From: an uncultured Dehalococcoidales bacterium
GTDB lineage: Bacteria; Chloroflexota; Dehalococcoidia; UBA1151; UBA1328
Direction: 5' to 3'
Length of the DNA: 6,600 bases
Assembly (NCBI GenBank): GCA_905614375.1
Contig: CAJQSP010000019.1
Location: 1 to 6,600, forward strand
The notes below the pieces were generated by a model, which saw only the letters and a program-made list of their open reading frames with translations, had not been told where the DNA came from and did no database searches. Position numbers and translations under genes: made by a program. Below, piece by piece: positions 4,271 to 6,600 of the stretch (within the stretch, counting starts at the first letter, position 1; every line of letters begins with the position of its first letter).

Positions 4271-5764
4271 TTGCCCGCAGATCACCAGCGACCTAATATA
4301 GTTTTTCTATTTCCAGACCAGTTCCGTGCCGATTTCGCCGGCTGTAATGGAGCCGATTGGCTGCAAACGCCAAATATCGACTCTATAGCTGAAAACGGAG
4401 TGCGTTACACGAATTCGTTCTCAGCTTCGCCTATTTGCGTGCCTGCTCGAACTGCGTTGCTCACGGGAATGAACGCCATGCGAAACGGTGTGACCGGAAA
4501 CTTGCACAACCTACGTGCCGACTGGCGAGACGCAGGCTTGCGCACGTGGCCAGAGATTCTTGGAGAAAACGGTTACTACACCGCCGGAATCGGAAAGATG
4601 CACTTCTATCCGTGGGACGAACGCCGCGGTTTCCAGTACCGAGTGATCTGTGAAGACAAGCGCTGGCTCGAAGTTCGTGATGACTACTTCCACTACTTAA
4701 AGCGTCACGGTCTGAAGAAGCTGCATGGCAACGAAATGCCGGGCTACCACGAGAACAAAGGGGCAGTGATTCACAATGTTCCTTGGGAGCATTCATGGGA
4801 TCGATTTGTTGGCTCAGAAGCCGTGAAATTTATCGATGATTACGGTTCCGACCAGCCGTTCGCAATGATGGTCGGATTCCCTGGCCCGCACTGTCCTTAC
4901 GACCCCGACGAACGCTTCTTGGAAGGCATCGACGAATCGAAGATTCCCGAGGCAGCACCTGAAGTGCCCGGGCACACCCCTCAAATGCGCAAAGGCAAAG
5001 TCGACAGCAATAAACAGCCATGGAATGGAGTCGACTACTCTGAATTCCCTGACGACACAAAGCACACTGTTCGTAAGCACTACTCAGGACTCGTTCAGCA
5101 GATCGATTTCGAAGTTGGTGCGATTCTCGATTCGCTCCGTAAAAAAGGACTTCTCGAAAACACGTACGTAGTGCTGGCATCGGATCATGGCGACTATCTG
5201 GGCGATCATAACTTGATCGGCAAGGCGTCGTTCTACGAATCGGCGATCCGAGTGCCGATGATGGCGATGGGACCCGGTATCGAAGCGGGTCAGGTTCAAG
5301 AAGGGTTAGTCGAGCTTCGTGATGTGACTGCGACGATGCTCAGCTGGGCTGGAATCGATCAGCCGGCGTGGTACGACGCTCAGCCGCTTCCGGGTGAAGG
5401 AATGCCGGGCGAATCGGGTCGTGAGAATATTTTTGGCCTATTGGGCGATGGGTGGATGAATTTCGATGGTCGTTACAAGCTGCACAAATATCGAACTGGC
5501 GAGACGTTGTTGTTCGACATGCTGAACGATCCACAAGAACAGGTGAATCTGTTCGAAAATCCTGAGTTCGGTGACATCGTTAGGCGGCTAGAAATCGATC
5601 TGACGCAGGAGCTGATGGCTTCTATCGAAGATTCGATGGACGATCGATTGGGTCAGCACGGTGACATGGTGCTCGATCCAACGTTCGGCTACGAAAGCTG
5701 GAATCGTCCTTGGCCGAATTCACCACGAAGCAGCGAAGCGACGTACAAGAAGCCGCCGCGGTAA
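4271..5764 (+). CDS. Sulfatase, Cys-type formylglycine-dependent (family S1)
   Basis: 497 residues, full length for a type I sulfatase, which hydrolyses sulfate esters. The signature CVPARTALLTG places the residue to be converted to formylglycine at Cys56 with Arg60. Other active-site residues visible are Asp16 in FLFPDQFRAD (metal; Gln replaces the second Asp of the common DD pair), Lys109 and His111 in GIGKMHF, His207 in GPHCPYDP, Asp305 and His306 in ASDHGDYLGDH, and Lys318 in IGKASFYE. The DHGDYLGDHNLIGKASFYESAIRVPM-like region (split here at 305-330) is close to the choline-sulfatase/phosphonate monoester hydrolase-like branch. The substrate is not predictable. There is no signal peptide, so the enzyme should be cytoplasmic and act on an imported compound. 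It starts at TTG with a good GGAG. It needs a maturation enzyme (FGE or anSME), which is not in the window. The second sulfatase follows 72 bp downstream on the same strand, probably co-transcribed. Confidence 0.95.
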   Translation: MPADHQRPNIVFLFPDQFRADFAGCNGADWLQTPNIDSIAENGVRYTNSFSASPICVPARTALLTGMNAMRNGVTGNLHNLRADWRDAGLRTWPEILGENGYYTAGIGKMHFYPWDERRGFQYRVICEDKRWLEVRDDYFHYLKRHGLKKLHGNEMPGYHENKGAVIHNVPWEHSWDRFVGSEAVKFIDDYGSDQPFAMMVGFPGPHCPYDPDERFLEGIDESKIPEAAPEVPGHTPQMRKGKVDSNKQPWNGVDYSEFPDDTKHTVRKHYSGLVQQIDFEVGAILDSLRKKGLLENTYVVLASDHGDYLGDHNLIGKASFYESAIRVPMMAMGPGIEAGQVQEGLVELRDVTATMLSWAGIDQPAWYDAQPLPGEGMPGESGRENIFGLLGDGWMNFDGRYKLHKYRTGETLLFDMLNDPQEQVNLFENPEFGDIVRRLEIDLTQELMASIEDSMDDRLGQHGDMVLDPTFGYESWNRPWPNSPRSSEATYKKPPR

Positions 5765-5772
5765 TTCCAGCG

Positions 5773-5801
5773 AGTTCCTTTTCCCAACGTGAGAAGGAAC
5801 T
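5773..5801 (+). promoter_or_regulatory. Strong stem-loop between the two sulfatase genes
   Basis: AGTTCCTTTTC (5773-5783) pairs with GAGAAGGAACT (5791-5801) over 11 base pairs including one G-U, with a 7-base loop. It begins 8 bases after the first sulfatase stop. No T-tract follows, so it is not a standard intrinsic terminator. Its 3' arm holds AAGG(A) directly before an ATG at 5802, so it could hide that ribosome binding site, protect the upstream mRNA end, or tune expression of the second sulfatase. Confidence 0.6.
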
Positions 5802-5855
5802 ATGAACATAAATCCGAAAGTCTGTAGGGGTAACGCATGTCTGATAGCAACGTAA
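5802..5855 (+). CDS. Possible 17-residue leader peptide overlapping the second sulfatase start
   Basis: ATG 5802 opens a frame MNINPKVCRGNACLIAT that stops at 5853-5855, 19 bases past the beginning of the sulfatase start codon and in another frame. An AAGGA lies in the 3' arm of the preceding hairpin with only three bases to the ATG, which is short. Two of 17 codons are Cys. If translated, ribosomes on it would affect access to the sulfatase start. This is position-based inference; a chance short frame is the simpler explanation. Confidence 0.2.
   Translation: MNINPKVCRGNACLIAT
5826..5830 (+). promoter_or_regulatory. Ribosome binding site of the second sulfatase
   Basis: AGGGG is followed by a six-base spacer (TAACGC) and ATG 5837. 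It lies inside the small Cys-containing frame that begins at 5802. Confidence 0.6.
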
Positions 5856-6600
5856 CAGAAGCCAGAAAAAAACCGAATATCATTGTGATTATGGTCGATG
5901 ATCTGGGCTACTCCGATCTTGGCTGCTACGGCGGTGAGATCAGCACGCCGAATATCGACAAGCTCGGCTACAACGGCTTGCGTTTCACTCAGATGTATAA
6001 CGGTGCAAGGTGCTGCCCATCGAGGGCGGCGCTGCTCACGGGGCTTCATCCTCATCAGGCAGGAATAGGTCAGTTGAGTGCCGATCTCGGCGTTCGGTCG
6101 TACCAAGGCTATCTGAGAGAAGACTGCGTTACCATCGCTGAAGTATTGCAGACCTCCGGCTACAGAACGATGATTTCAGGCAAATGGCACGTTTCGGGCA
6201 GTTGGGACAACCGAGATCGTGCCAATTGGGTTCTTGGCGATAAGAAGCATCCAATGCCTAAGCAGCGCGGGTTCGATAGGTCGTTTAGTTTGCTAAATGC
6301 AGCCGACTCGTTCTGGAACCCGAAATCGCTAATTATTGAAGATGTGTTGATAGACGTAGAGACCAGCGATTTTCACATGACGGATGCGATTGGCGATCAC
6401 GCGGTGAACCAGATCGAAGAGTCGGTCGAGATGGGTAAGCCATTCTTCCAGTATGTGGCGTTCAACGCTCCACATTGGCCTCTTCATGCGTGGGAAGACG
6501 ACATTGCGAAGTACGAAGGTAAGTACATGGCGGGCTACGACGCTATACGCACTTCGCGCCACGAACAACAAAAGGGCCTCGGTGTAGTCGACGACAAGTG
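5837..6600 (+). CDS. Arylsulfatase-type sulfatase, Cys-type (3' end outside window)
   Basis: 254 codons are open to the right edge, about half of a typical sulfatase. Asp21-Asp22 in NIIVIMVDDLGYSDLGCYGG bind the metal. ARCCPSRAALLTG gives the C-x-P-S-R signature, making Cys59 the predicted formylglycine and Arg63 its partner. Lys116 and His118 (SGKWHVSG) and His213 (NAPHWPLHA) are in place; the second metal Asp/Asn and the last Lys would lie beyond the edge. The doublet Cys-Cys at 59-60 and GLHPHQAGIG are common in arylsulfatases of the S1_4-like branch, so it differs from the upstream choline-sulfatase-like enzyme and probably acts on another sulfate position or substrate. The N-terminus (MSDSNVTEARKKPN) is polar with no signal peptide, implying a cytoplasmic enzyme, unusual since many arylsulfatases of this branch are exported. 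The start is supported by AGGGG at 5826. Confidence 0.93.
   Translation, partial: MSDSNVTEARKKPNIIVIMVDDLGYSDLGCYGGEISTPNIDKLGYNGLRFTQMYNGARCCPSRAALLTGLHPHQAGIGQLSADLGVRSYQGYLREDCVTIAEVLQTSGYRTMISGKWHVSGSWDNRDRANWVLGDKKHPMPKQRGFDRSFSLLNAADSFWNPKSLIIEDVLIDVETSDFHMTDAIGDHAVNQIEESVEMGKPFFQYVAFNAPHWPLHAWEDDIAKYEGKYMAGYDAIRTSRHEQQKGLGVVDDK

Noticed and set aside
5773..5801. Rho-independent terminator after the first sulfatase
   Set aside because: The stem is strong, but no T-tract follows on the + strand and the next gene begins 35 bases later on the same strand.
5720..6106. 128-codon reverse frame across the second sulfatase start
   Set aside because: It is antisense to two clear sulfatase coding regions and has no recognisable motif.

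Overview
The window looks like ordinary chromosomal DNA of a free-living, probably aquatic Gram-negative bacterium. Base composition is roughly balanced. The evidence for Gram-negative is a lipobox lipoprotein and an Orn-type oligoribonuclease, a family best known from gamma- and betaproteobacteria. Two sulfatases suggest use of sulfated organic matter. The phylum cannot be fixed from this sequence alone, and no mobile element, CRISPR array or complete RNA gene was found.

Left part (1-1588): a leftward gene runs off the left edge. It encodes a lipoprotein with a lipobox (Cys20), an uninterrupted 53-triplet collagen-like Gly-X-Y stalk built from 27-bp units, and the start of an HtrA/trypsin-like protease domain with His and Asp in place; the catalytic Ser would lie just outside the window. 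Divergent from it is a small exported protein with a ricin-type beta-trefoil-like core and a TTG start. The 180-bp gap between them holds a degenerate second copy of the upstream/start region of orn.

Middle (1589-3122): a possible 38-residue single-span membrane peptide, then orn (oligoribonuclease, complete DEDDh active site). orn has no Shine-Dalgarno sequence and a TAGAAT hexamer six bases before its ATG, so it may be leaderless. Next is a two-span membrane protein with a bacterial PH-like C-terminal domain. The 190-bp gap after orn holds a tRNA D-arm-like stretch and a perfect 12-bp palindrome, but no complete RNA gene.

Right part (3123-6600): a leftward aldo/keto reductase gene is divergent from two rightward sulfatase genes, the second cut by the right edge. 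The divergent gap carries operator-like inverted repeats. Both sulfatases have the Cys-type formylglycine motif and no signal peptide. Between them lies an 11-bp-stem hairpin, followed at once by a 17-codon ORF with two Cys codons that overlaps the second sulfatase start. A plausible reading is a small catabolic unit that desulfates an imported sulfated compound in the cytoplasm and reduces or isomerises a released carbonyl product. No transporter, regulator or sulfatase-maturation enzyme is inside the window.
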